The notes under the pieces: model-generated | Seen by the model: the letters and a program-made list of their open reading frames with translations, nothing else | What the model was told of the DNA's origin: nothing | The model's database searches: none | Shown here: positions 25,747-33,698 of the stretch, piece by piece | How the letters are laid out: every line of letters starts with the position of its first letter | Numbering within the stretch: position 1 is the first letter of the stretch | Source of the DNA: Enterobacter chengduensis | GTDB lineage: Bacteria > Pseudomonadota > Gammaproteobacteria > Enterobacterales > Enterobacteriaceae | Direction: 5' to 3' | Assembly: GCF_001984825.2 (NCBI RefSeq) | Contig: NZ_CP043318.1 | Span: forward strand, 1,116,001-1,180,000 | Length of the DNA: 64,000 bases | Position numbers and translations under genes: made by a program

Positions 25747-25967
25747 CTGGCGACGACCACCACCTCCGCCGCGACCGTGGCGGCGTCCGCACCCTGTTCG
25801 TGGTGATGTTCCTGGTGACAGCCTGCGTGGCGATGCTCTTCACTTTTGCAGCAGCCTGCATGGTGCTCACTGTGGCGGCTTTCGTGGTGATGTCCTTCAC
25901 CCTTGCAGCAGCCTTCGTGTTGGTGCTCTGTATGTTTACAGCAACCTTCATGATGGTTTTGCATCAT
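25747..25967 (-). pseudogene. yqjI: yqjI N-terminal remnant (Ni-responsive PadR-type repressor)
   Basis: Encodes the His/Cys-rich N-terminal arm of YqjI (MMQNHHEGCCKHTEHQHEGCC, then HHAGCCKSEEH and HAGCHQEHHHE). It continues, after one frame change near 25795 in a GGG run, as GCGRRHGRGGGGGRRQ, the usual linker before the PadR winged helix. At that point (about 25747) the sequence jumps into the methyltransferase fragment, so the DNA-binding and dimer domains are absent. The promoter side facing yqjH is intact. Confidence 0.8.
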
Positions 25968-25983
25968 CGTCTCCTGATGTTAT

Positions 25984-26010
25984 TTAGATATATCTAATTT
26001 ATATCTAAAG
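25984..26010. promoter_or_regulatory. YqjI-type operator
   Basis: Perfect palindrome TTAGATATATCTAA (25985-25998) plus an adjacent half (TATATCTAA). A related TTAGATATATC lies at 26168-26178, nearer yqjH. The location in the yqjI-yqjH divergent region matches that of YqjI operators. Confidence 0.6.
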
Positions 26011-26136
26011 TTTATCGACTTGCAAGTCTATAAAATAATTTTTGTTTAATTTGATGATTATTAATGGTTTTTATGGATTGCTGATAGCTGTTTAATCTCA
26101 AGCTGACTATATCAAAAAAGTGCTTGCAATCTTTTT

Positions 26137-26157
26137 GATTAGCAATCATTATCATTT
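26137..26157 (+). promoter_or_regulatory. Candidate Fur box upstream of yqjH
   Basis: AGCAATCATTATCAT has a perfect right half of the Fur consensus (AATCATTATC) and a poor left half. yqjH is iron-regulated in E. coli. Confidence 0.45.
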
Positions 26158-26203
26158 AAAAATAAATTTAGATATATCGTATTATCTTCACGAAGGCGAA
26201 AAA

Positions 26204-26974
26204 ATGACAAAAAACACCTCACGCTACCCACAGCGCGTGCGTAACGAACTACGTTTTCGCGAATTAACCGTGCTGCGCGTTGAGCGTATCGGCCAGGCGT
26301 TCCAGCGGATCGTGCTGGGGGGCGAGGCGCTGGATGGCTTTGTTTCACAAGGTTTTGACGACCACACCAAACTGTTTTTCCCGCAGGCGGGCAGCGTATT
26401 TACGCCGCCGGAAGTGACCGACGAAGGCATTAACTGGGGCGAGGGCGTGCGCCCGGCGACCCGCGACTACACGCCGCTGTACGATGCCGAACGCCACGAG
26501 CTGGCTTACGATTTTTATATCCACGATGGCGGTATTGCCAGCCGCTGGGCGCTGGAAGCCAACATCGGCGATAAGCTGGTGATCGGCGGGCCGCGCGGCT
26601 CGCTGGTGGTGCCGGAAGATTACGCCTGGCAGCTTTATGTCTGTGACGAGTCGGGCATGCCGGCGCTGCGCCGTCGCCTGCTGGGATTACGTCAGCTGCC
26701 GGTGACGCCGCAGGTGACGGCCATCGTCACCGTCGCGGATGCTTCGTATAAAGATTATCTGGCGGATCTCGACGGCTTTAATATCGAATGGGTGGTAGGC
26801 CACAACCCGGCGTTCGTCGCCGAGCGGCTGGCTCAGGTCAAGGTGCCGTCAGAAGATTATTTTATCTGGCTGACCGGAGAAGGCGGCGTGGTGAAATCGC
26901 TGCTGGCGCGCTTTGAGGAGCCGAGTATCGATCAGCAACTGGTGCGTTCGCAGGCGTACTGGCATAGCAAATAA
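26204..26974 (+). CDS. yqjH: NADPH-dependent ferric-chelate reductase YqjH
   Basis: A 256-residue siderophore-interacting protein that reduces ferric siderophores in the cytoplasm. It has an N-terminal FAD-binding barrel (TVLRVERIGQAFQRIVLGG, HTKLFFPQ, RDYTPLYDAERHELAYDFYIH) and a C-terminal NADPH domain (WLTGEGGVVKSLLARF). The start at 26204 follows GAAGGCG. It is transcribed away from the broken yqjI, so repression by YqjI is probably lost while Fur control remains. Confidence 0.92.
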   Translation: MTKNTSRYPQRVRNELRFRELTVLRVERIGQAFQRIVLGGEALDGFVSQGFDDHTKLFFPQAGSVFTPPEVTDEGINWGEGVRPATRDYTPLYDAERHELAYDFYIHDGGIASRWALEANIGDKLVIGGPRGSLVVPEDYAWQLYVCDESGMPALRRRLLGLRQLPVTPQVTAIVTVADASYKDYLADLDGFNIEWVVGHNPAFVAERLAQVKVPSEDYFIWLTGEGGVVKSLLARFEEPSIDQQLVRSQAYWHSK

Positions 26975-26984
26975 TCGGCAGTGT

Positions 26985-27072
26985 GGTAAACCCGGATGGC
27001 GGCGCGTTGCGCCTTCTCCGGGCTACCTTTCAATGGTGTTATGTCGCCCCGGTAAGCGCAGCGCCACCGGGT
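26985..27072. repeat. REP/BIME-like palindromic pair
   Basis: Two facing REP-like hairpins between the convergent yqjH and dhaK genes: CCCGGATGGCGGCGCG / TTGCGCCTTCTCCGGG at about 26990-27022 and CCCGGTAAGCGC / GCGCCACCGGG at about 27049-27071. REP elements lie between convergent genes and can terminate transcripts or bind gyrase or Pol I. Confidence 0.65.
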
Positions 27073-27077
27073 GAGGC

Positions 27078-28727
27078 TTAGCGTTCCGCCAGCGCCTTAA
27101 ACACCATCGCCACCGCGTGGGCGCCGGGGTCCATATTGCCGAGCAGGCTCTCGCTATTGAGATAGGAGGCGCGTCCGGCGCCGGCTTTGCTCGACTGGCA
27201 GGTGCGATCCGCGCCGGCCTGCGCCGCGGCGAAAGCGGCCTGCAGATTATCCGGTTCGGCCAGCAGCGCCGCCAGCGCCGGCTGTAGAGCGTCAATCATC
27301 GTCCGGTCGCCCTCATCGGCGCCGCCGTAAAATTTCATCTGCCCCAGACCGGCGTTCAGCGCTTCCGCCATGCTGGCGCCTTGCTCCAGCTTCTGCCCGG
27401 CGGCGGTGAAGAAAATCGACATCAATACGCCGCTGGAGCCGCCCATCACCACCGTCAGGCGTTCGCCAATTAGCGCGAACAGCGTGGGTAAATCATTGAG
27501 CGGCAGTTGCTGGCGTTGCAATAGAGCGGCAATCTCACGCGCGCCAGCGGCGAAAGTGGAGCCGGTATCGCCGTCGCCCACTTTGGCGTCAAGCGCGTTG
27601 AGATGGGTTTCGAGGCCGGAGAGGGTGCTGGTCACCTGCGCCACGTAATCGCCCACCTGCGGGTTGGCCGATGGCGTAAAGGCGACGCGTGCGCTGGCGA
27701 GCGCGGACGGCATGATATTAACAGCCCGCGGCTGCACCGGCTTCTGCCAACTGGCGGTTTCGACATCCGACAGCAGCGCCTTTTCAATGCTCTCTTCCAG
27801 CACGATAGTGGTCAGCGAGAAGCCTTTCATATCCAGCGCCGTTACCAGCGAAGCCGGGCCAATCAACCAGTCAACGCGCGCATGGAGTGGGGTGTTGGCC
27901 AGCTCGCGGGTCAGAATCGCCATCTCGGCCACCGACACGCCGCCGAGATTATTGAGCATCACCGCCAGGCGGCCGGTTTCAGGTAGGGCGGCGGTCAGCT
28001 TCTCTACCATAATCTGCATGATTTCCGCGCTGTTATGGGTCGCGATCGTCGAGGCTCCCGGTTCGCCGTGGATGCCCATCCCCAGCTCGGCGTGGCCGGG
28101 CTGATGGCGCGGCGCGCTTTCCGCTTCCTGCGGCAGGTGACAGCTGGCCAGCGCCACCCCGATGCTGGCGGTATGGTTGGCGGCGTATTGCGCTTCACGC
28201 AGGACGGTGGCGAGGTTGAAGCCGCGCTCGGCGAAATAGCCCGCCACCTTATGCACAAGAATAGTCCCGGCGATACCGCGCGGCTGTTTGTTATCCGGCA
28301 GCGAAATATCGTCGCCGACGATCAGCATCTCTACGTTATAGCCAAGACGGCGCGCTTTCTCCGCCGCGAGGCCGAAGTTAAGCCGATCGCCGGTGTAGTT
28401 TTTAACGATCAGCAGACAGCCCGCCTCGCCGGTCACCGCCTGAATCGCGGTGAGTACCGCATCGACGCTCGGCGAGGCGAACAGATCGCCGCAGACCGCG
28501 GCGGTCAGCATGCCTTTACCAATAAAGCCGACGTGCGCCGGTTCGTGTCCTGAACCGCCGCCGGAAATCACCGCCACGTTGTTTTTATTCAGATCGCGGC
28601 GTACCACTACACGGATCGCCGGGTCGCTCTCCAGGCGGGCGAGGTTGTTCCACGGGCTGGCAATAATGGTTCCCTCGATCACGTCGTTAACGAGGCTGGC
28701 GCGCTGGTTAAAAAAGAATTGAGACAT
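27078..28727 (-). CDS. dhaK: ATP-dependent dihydroxyacetone kinase
   Basis: A 549-residue DAK1-DAK2 fusion. The N-terminal DhaK half binds dihydroxyacetone covalently ([20 protein letters not shown]; His in the GIHGEPGA region), and the C-terminal DhaL half binds ATP-Mg (KVGDGDTGSTFAAGAREI). It makes dihydroxyacetone phosphate from the DhaD product for glycolysis. Length and layout are typical of Klebsiella and Citrobacter enzymes. It is the last gene of the dhaK-dhaL-dhaM-dhaK run, 74 bp after dhaM, so the strain has both ATP- and PEP-dependent kinases. Confidence 0.93.
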   Translation of the reverse strand: MSQFFFNQRASLVNDVIEGTIIASPWNNLARLESDPAIRVVVRRDLNKNNVAVISGGGSGHEPAHVGFIGKGMLTAAVCGDLFASPSVDAVLTAIQAVTGEAGCLLIVKNYTGDRLNFGLAAEKARRLGYNVEMLIVGDDISLPDNKQPRGIAGTILVHKVAGYFAERGFNLATVLREAQYAANHTASIGVALASCHLPQEAESAPRHQPGHAELGMGIHGEPGASTIATHNSAEIMQIMVEKLTAALPETGRLAVMLNNLGGVSVAEMAILTRELANTPLHARVDWLIGPASLVTALDMKGFSLTTIVLEESIEKALLSDVETASWQKPVQPRAVNIMPSALASARVAFTPSANPQVGDYVAQVTSTLSGLETHLNALDAKVGDGDTGSTFAAGAREIAALLQRQQLPLNDLPTLFALIGERLTVVMGGSSGVLMSIFFTAAGQKLEQGASMAEALNAGLGQMKFYGGADEGDRTMIDALQPALAALLAEPDNLQAAFAAAQAGADRTCQSSKAGAGRASYLNSESLLGNMDPGAHAVAMVFKALAER

Positions 28728-28801
28728 AGTGGTTCCTGATCAGTAAGCGAAAACTCACCCTCCGGAGGCGGGCCCCCGGAGTGGTAACGGTCAAAGTGGA
28801 T

Positions 28802-30220
28802 TTAGCGACGAATAAGACGTTGCAGACGCATATCGAGCGTGATGGCTTCGCCAGGCTGAATATCATTCAGCGCTTCGCCCTGCTGGCATAGCCAGGCGAT
28901 CCCCGCCGCGCGGGCGATAATCGCGCCGTGGGCCTGTTCGCTGCCGTCGCGCAGGCACAGGCCGGTGACCTTGCTGGCATCCAGTTGGAGTACAGTCGAG
29001 GGATAAATATTGTCGGCGATAATAATCGTCGGCTCACTGGCGAATGGCAGCGTCTCCTTAATACCCTGCAGATGGCGCAGCGTGCGCTGCAGAATATCGT
29101 CGACATCGATATAACGGGCCTGCAGATAGGCGTCATCCAGCTGACGATACTGCTGGCTGAGCTCCATCAGCACTTGATGCCACGCCCATTCCGCCGAGCA
29201 CTGTTCGGTGAGCAGGCGATCGTTGGCGGCATCAAACAGATCTTCATCGTCGAGCAAGGTGTGATGACCGGCGAAGATCGCCGCGATATCGGCGTTAAAT
29301 TTGTGTTCCGCCAGCTCGGTGAGCGCATTGAGATCGGCCAGCGTCTGGTCGATCGCCTGGCGCAGGCGCTGCTGCTCGCGGGCGATGTCGGCGGCGGCGG
29401 GGAGCGCCGGTTGGATCGGCGCCTGCGGATAAAGCATCGCGGCGCCTTCAACACGCGCAGGTATGGCGGGTTCCGCTGTCGGCTGCGCCTCCGGCGACTC
29501 GCCGAAGTTATCGGCGGCCAGCGCCTGAAACGCCGCCAGCGCCGCATCGGCGTCCGGACCGCGGGCCAGCAGGCGCAGCTTATCGTGGCGGCGCACCTGT
29601 AGCAGAGCGATTTGATTCAGACTGTCCGGGGTGACGCATTTGCCGTTTTTCTCCAGCACCAGGTCGGCGTTAAAACCCGCCAGCGCGGCGACCAGCTTTG
29701 ATGCCGGACGCACGTGCAGGCCGTTGTGATTGTTAATAATGACTGAAACCGATTTAGCATCGCCGTCGTCAGCAAGCGTTGGGGCGGCGGCGTCAGGCGT
29801 GTGCGAAGGTAAACCCAGCTGAACCCGCTTGGCTTCCAGGGCGTTCATGGCATCGGCGATAACTTTGTCGATCCCGGCGCCGGAGGCGGCGCTGACGGTG
29901 GCCGCCAGCGTCCCTTCGACCAGCGGCGCGGCGCACAGCCGCACCTTTGCCGCCATCGCCGGATCGAGCAGATCGAGGGCGGTTTCGGCGCTGAGCAGGG
30001 CGCTGCCGATATCCATCATCACCAGAACATGGTCGGTATCGGCGACGGATTCGATCGCCTCCATGACTTTAATCGGATCGGTGCCGATCGGGCTGTCGGG
30101 ATCGTCGATCCCGGCGGCGATCGCCAGCTTACAGCCATCGTTCATTAACATCTGCCGGGCCAGTTCTCCGACACCTTCGCCCAGCCGGGCGCTATGAGAA
30201 ACAATAACCAGGTTTACCAT
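28802..30220 (-). CDS. dhaM: PTS-dependent dihydroxyacetone kinase phosphotransferase subunit DhaM
   Basis: 472 residues: an N-terminal EIIA(Man)-like domain (VNLVIVSHSARLGEGVGELARQM, His9 region), an HPr domain at about 165-250 (NNHNGLHVRPASKLV with the active His) and a C-terminal EI-like part (SEQAHGAIIARAAGIAWLC) shorter than real enzyme I. It passes phosphate from the PTS to the ADP held by DhaL. The start at 30220 follows AAGGAAA; the open frame upstream is not coding. It begins 10 bp after dhaL. Confidence 0.92.
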   Translation of the reverse strand: MVNLVIVSHSARLGEGVGELARQMLMNDGCKLAIAAGIDDPDSPIGTDPIKVMEAIESVADTDHVLVMMDIGSALLSAETALDLLDPAMAAKVRLCAAPLVEGTLAATVSAASGAGIDKVIADAMNALEAKRVQLGLPSHTPDAAAPTLADDGDAKSVSVIINNHNGLHVRPASKLVAALAGFNADLVLEKNGKCVTPDSLNQIALLQVRRHDKLRLLARGPDADAALAAFQALAADNFGESPEAQPTAEPAIPARVEGAAMLYPQAPIQPALPAAADIAREQQRLRQAIDQTLADLNALTELAEHKFNADIAAIFAGHHTLLDDEDLFDAANDRLLTEQCSAEWAWHQVLMELSQQYRQLDDAYLQARYIDVDDILQRTLRHLQGIKETLPFASEPTIIIADNIYPSTVLQLDASKVTGLCLRDGSEQAHGAIIARAAGIAWLCQQGEALNDIQPGEAITLDMRLQRLIRR

Positions 30221-30230
30221 CGCGATTTCC

Positions 30231-30863
30231 TTACTCTTTGGCGGCGGCAGCCAGCATCTGAACCATAAACAGCACCGAGGTCGCGCCGGGATCCTGATGC
30301 CCGATGCTGCGCTCGCCGAGATAGCTGGCGCGGCCTTTACGCGCCTGCATGGTGATGGTGGCGTGGGCGGCGCGCTCGGCCACTTCGCAGGCGGCATCCA
30401 GCGCGGCAGGGATAGACAGATGTTGCTCGCTGGAATGACGCAGGGATTCCACCACCGGCAGCCAGACGTCGCACATCGTCTTATCGCCCGGCTCCGCTTT
30501 ACCACGGTTGACGACGCCGTCCGCGCCTTCGCGGATCATCTGATAAAGCTCGTCGAGGGTCAGGCTCTGATGCGCCTGGGTGACCTGGGCGGCGCGGATA
30601 AAGAAGGTGCCGAACAGCGGGCCGCTGGCGCCGCCGACGTTGGAAAGCAGCGCCATCCCGGTATTCTTGAGAATAAAACCGATGTCTTTATCGGCGATCG
30701 ACGGCAGCTTTTCGACCACTTTGCTGAAGCCGCGATGCATATTGAGGCCGTGGTCGGCGTCGCCGATCTCTTTATCAAGGCCGGTGAGAAAATCGCTCTG
30801 TTTGGTGAAAATGTCGCCACAGCGGTACAGCCAGTCGACGATTTGCGTTCTGTTCAGTGACAT
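30231..30863 (-). CDS. dhaL: Dihydroxyacetone kinase ADP-binding subunit DhaL
   Basis: A 210-residue helical-barrel subunit that keeps ADP bound and transfers phosphate from DhaM to DhaK-held dihydroxyacetone. The Mg-ADP motif DKEIGDADHGLNMHRGF, SNVGGASGPLFGTFF and RKGRASYLGERSIGHQDPGA are all intact. It is spaced 10 bp from both dhaK and dhaM. Confidence 0.93.
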   Translation of the reverse strand: MSLNRTQIVDWLYRCGDIFTKQSDFLTGLDKEIGDADHGLNMHRGFSKVVEKLPSIADKDIGFILKNTGMALLSNVGGASGPLFGTFFIRAAQVTQAHQSLTLDELYQMIREGADGVVNRGKAEPGDKTMCDVWLPVVESLRHSSEQHLSIPAALDAACEVAERAAHATITMQARKGRASYLGERSIGHQDPGATSVLFMVQMLAAAAKE

Positions 30864-30873
30864 GTCGTGCTCC

Positions 30874-31944
30874 TTATTTTCCCCAGTTCAGCGCTGGGGT
30901 ATGGACCGGGGCGTCCCATAACGCCAGCGTGTCATCATCCGCTTTCAGCAGGGTGATGGAGAAACCCGCCATATCCAGCGAGGTGCAGTAGCTGCCGATG
31001 AGGTTGCGTTCAATCACAATGCCGGACGCTTCGCAGCGCTGGGCAAGGCGGTTGTAAACGCCGTACAGTTCGGAAAGCGGGGTGGCGCCGAGGTTATTGA
31101 CCAGCGCGATAACCCGATCGCCGTTTTGCAGCGCGGTTTTGCTCTGTTTCACTTCCTGCCACGCTCCCTTGACGTTATCCCACTGGCGCAGCGTGCGGCT
31201 GTATGCGCCGTTTTCCAGCAGGGTATCGAACATCTCATCGACGGTTTGGTCGAGCGAGCTGAAGCGGCGGCGGTCGATACCCGGCTCGCCATGGATGCCG
31301 ACGCCGAACTCCATCTCATCATCTTTCAGGGTAAAGGAGGGCTGTCCGGCGGCCGGTACGGTGCAGGCGCCCAGCGCGATGCCAATCGAGTGACCAAGGT
31401 TATTTAAACGGCGGCCCAGTTCAGCGCAGGCTTCCAGCGAGTCGCCGCGTTCGGCGGCGGCGCCGACCAGTTTTTCAATCAGCACGGTATTGGCGACGCC
31501 GCGGCGTCCGGCGGTATAGAGGCTGTCTTTTACCGCCACGTCGTCATCCACCACGACGGTGGTAACCTTAACGCCACTTTCGTGCAGCAGCTCGGTGGCG
31601 GTCTCAAAATTCAGGATGTCGCCGGTATAGTTTTTGATAATCAGCAGGACGCCTTCGCCGCCGTCAATCTGCATCGCGCATTCGAACATTTTGTCCGGCG
31701 TCGGCGAGGTGAAAATTTCCCCCGGACAGGCGCCGGAGAGCATGCCCTGGCCGATGTAGCCGCAGTGCATCGGTTCGTGTCCGCTGCCGCCGCCGGAGAG
31801 CAGCGCCACTTTGCCGGCGACCGGTGCATCAGCGCGGGTGACATAGACCGGGTCCTGGTGCAGCGTCAGTTCAGGATGCGCCTTCGCCAGGCCGATAAGC
31901 TGTTCACTCAGTACATCTTCCACACGGTTAATCAGTTTTTTCAT
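30874..31944 (-). CDS. dhaK: PTS-dependent dihydroxyacetone kinase subunit DhaK
   Basis: A 356-residue subunit that binds dihydroxyacetone through a His in the [13 protein letters not shown] region, with the [20 protein letters not shown] and [13 protein letters not shown] motifs. It is the first gene of the minus-strand operon. In E. coli DhaK and DhaL also tune DhaR, so it may signal kinase state to the DhaR encoded here. Confidence 0.93.
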   Translation of the reverse strand: MKKLINRVEDVLSEQLIGLAKAHPELTLHQDPVYVTRADAPVAGKVALLSGGGSGHEPMHCGYIGQGMLSGACPGEIFTSPTPDKMFECAMQIDGGEGVLLIIKNYTGDILNFETATELLHESGVKVTTVVVDDDVAVKDSLYTAGRRGVANTVLIEKLVGAAAERGDSLEACAELGRRLNNLGHSIGIALGACTVPAAGQPSFTLKDDEMEFGVGIHGEPGIDRRRFSSLDQTVDEMFDTLLENGAYSRTLRQWDNVKGAWQEVKQSKTALQNGDRVIALVNNLGATPLSELYGVYNRLAQRCEASGIVIERNLIGSYCTSLDMAGFSITLLKADDDTLALWDAPVHTPALNWGK

Positions 31945-32499
31945 TGTTTATGCTCCGTAGGGTAGGGGGAGGTCGCCTGTCTATAAGGGTAGCCCGGCGA
32001 TGTAGTGATTCTGGCTGAGCGGGCGCAAAATAAAATGCCGTCAAAATTGATTCCATAACGGAACGTAGAAAAGAATTTTTGTTCCTTTATGGAACATTAA
32101 TTGCCGATAAACAGGAGAAATGCGAGCCAGCGCTAATAATTTGTCCGTTTTTTTCTGCTATCAGAAATGGGGCAAGGATGATTTTTTTCGCCATTGTGCC
32201 GCATTGAGGCAATTTTCTGCGTTAAAGAGGGGAGACGATAGCGGCTTTTTTGCCAAAATGATCCGATCGCGATCGCAATCCCATCGCTTTCTCAGTCACA
32301 TTGTTTCAATGTGAAACGCATTATTTTTTTATCTGTTTCAGAACAGAACAAAAAGGGAAAAATTTTTTTCGCCGCGGCTCGCCCTACAGTGGATGCATCG
32401 CTCCGGCAGCGTGGCTGTAAGCGCCATTGATATCAGGCGCCGCGGCATGACGGCCTGGGCTCACGTGTCAACATACGCACTTATTTGAGGGTGAAAGAA
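31945..32499. other. Divergent promoter region of dhaKLM and dhaD
   Basis: An AT-rich 555-bp gap. It contains the GTTTCA/TGAAAC palindrome and a GTTCC-N4-GGAAC-like pair near 32080-32095. No supported gene; an open frame at 32120-32314 shows no recognisable content. Confidence 0.55.
32303..32317. promoter_or_regulatory. Candidate DhaR operator 1
   Basis: GTTTCA-ATG-TGAAAC, a perfect 6+3+6 palindrome in the region between the divergent dhaK operon and dhaD. The identical arms recur before dhaB. The region also holds TTCC...GGAA inverted repeats at 32051-32095. Confidence 0.6.
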
Positions 32500-33597
32500 A
32501 TGCTAAAAGTTATTCAATCTCCAGCCAAATATCTCCAGGGACCTGATGCCGCCATGCTGTTTGGCGAATACGCTAAAAACCTGGCCGACAGCTTTTTTGT
32601 TATCGCCGATGACTTCGTGATGAAGTTGGCGGGCGACAAAGTATTGAACGGCCTGCATAGCCACAATATTAGCTGCCATGCGGAACGGTTTAACGGCGAG
32701 TGCAGCCATGCGGAAATCAACCGCCTGATCGCCATTCTTAAGCAGCACGGCTGCCGCGGCGTGGTGGGTATCGGCGGCGGGAAAACCCTCGATACCGCGA
32801 AGGCGATCGGCTATTATCAGAAGCTGCCGGTGGTGGTGATCCCGACAATTGCCTCAACCGATGCGCCGACCAGCGCGCTGTCGGTTATCTACACCGAGGC
32901 GGGCGAGTTTGAAGAGTATCTGATCTACCCGAAAAACCCGGATATGGTGGTGATGGACACGGCGATTATCGCCAAAGCGCCGGTACGCTTGCTGGTGGCC
33001 GGGATGGGCGATGCGCTCTCCACCTGGTTTGAAGCCAAGGCCTGCTTCGATGCGCGAGCCACCAGCATGGCGGGCGGGCAGTCCACGGCGGCGGCCTTGA
33101 GCCTGGCGCGCCTGTGCTATGATACGCTGCTGGCTGAAGGCGAAAAAGCACGCCTGGCGGCTCAGGCTGGAGTGGTGACCGATGCGCTGGAGCGTATTGT
33201 CGAAGCCAACACCTATCTGAGCGGTATCGGTTTTGAGAGCAGCGGCCTGGCCGGCGCGCACGCGATTCACAACGGTTTCACCATCCTTGAAGAGTGCCAC
33301 CATCTGTATCACGGTGAGAAAGTGGCCTTCGGTACCCTGGCGCAGCTGGTGCTACAGAACAGCCCGATGGACGAGATTGAAACGGTGCTGGGCTTCTGCC
33401 AGCGCGTCGGCCTGCCGGTGACGCTCGCGCAGATGGGCGTCAAAGAGGGGATCGACGAGAAAATCGCCGCGGTGGCGAAAGCCACCTGCGCGGAAGGGGA
33501 AACCATCCATAATATGCCGTTTGCGGTGACCCCGGAGAGCGTCCATGCCGCTATCCTCACCGCCGATCTGTTAGGCCAGCAGTGGCTGGCGCGTTAA
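32500..33597 (+). CDS. dhaD: NAD-dependent glycerol dehydrogenase DhaD
   Basis: A 365-residue iron-containing-type dehydrogenase (GldA family, Zn-dependent). It has the NAD site VVGIGGGKTLDTAKAIGYY, the substrate region PTIASTDAPTSALSVIY and metal ligands Asp (MGDALSTWFE) and two His (GLAGAHAIHNGFT, CHHLYHGEKVAFG). It oxidises glycerol to dihydroxyacetone, the oxidative arm of glycerol fermentation. The start at 32500 (MLKVIQS) follows GAGGGTGA. Divergent from dhaKLM. Confidence 0.94.
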   Translation: MLKVIQSPAKYLQGPDAAMLFGEYAKNLADSFFVIADDFVMKLAGDKVLNGLHSHNISCHAERFNGECSHAEINRLIAILKQHGCRGVVGIGGGKTLDTAKAIGYYQKLPVVVIPTIASTDAPTSALSVIYTEAGEFEEYLIYPKNPDMVVMDTAIIAKAPVRLLVAGMGDALSTWFEAKACFDARATSMAGGQSTAAALSLARLCYDTLLAEGEKARLAAQAGVVTDALERIVEANTYLSGIGFESSGLAGAHAIHNGFTILEECHHLYHGEKVAFGTLAQLVLQNSPMDEIETVLGFCQRVGLPVTLAQMGVKEGIDEKIAAVAKATCAEGETIHNMPFAVTPESVHAAILTADLLGQQWLAR

Positions 33598-33609
33598 TTC
33601 GCGGTGGCT

Positions 33610-33670
33610 AAACCGCTGGCCCAGGTCAGCGGTTTTTCTTTCTCCCCTCCGGCAGTCGCTGCCGGAGGGG
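33610..33670 (+). terminator. Tandem terminators after dhaD
   Basis: Two hairpins: AACCGCTG / CAGCGGTT followed by TTTTTCTTT (33611-33637), and a 12-bp GC stem CCCCTCCGGCAG / CTGCCGGAGGGG (33644-33670). They insulate dhaR from dhaD. Confidence 0.8.
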
Positions 33671-33698
33671 TTCTCTATGGTACAACGCGGAAAAGGAT

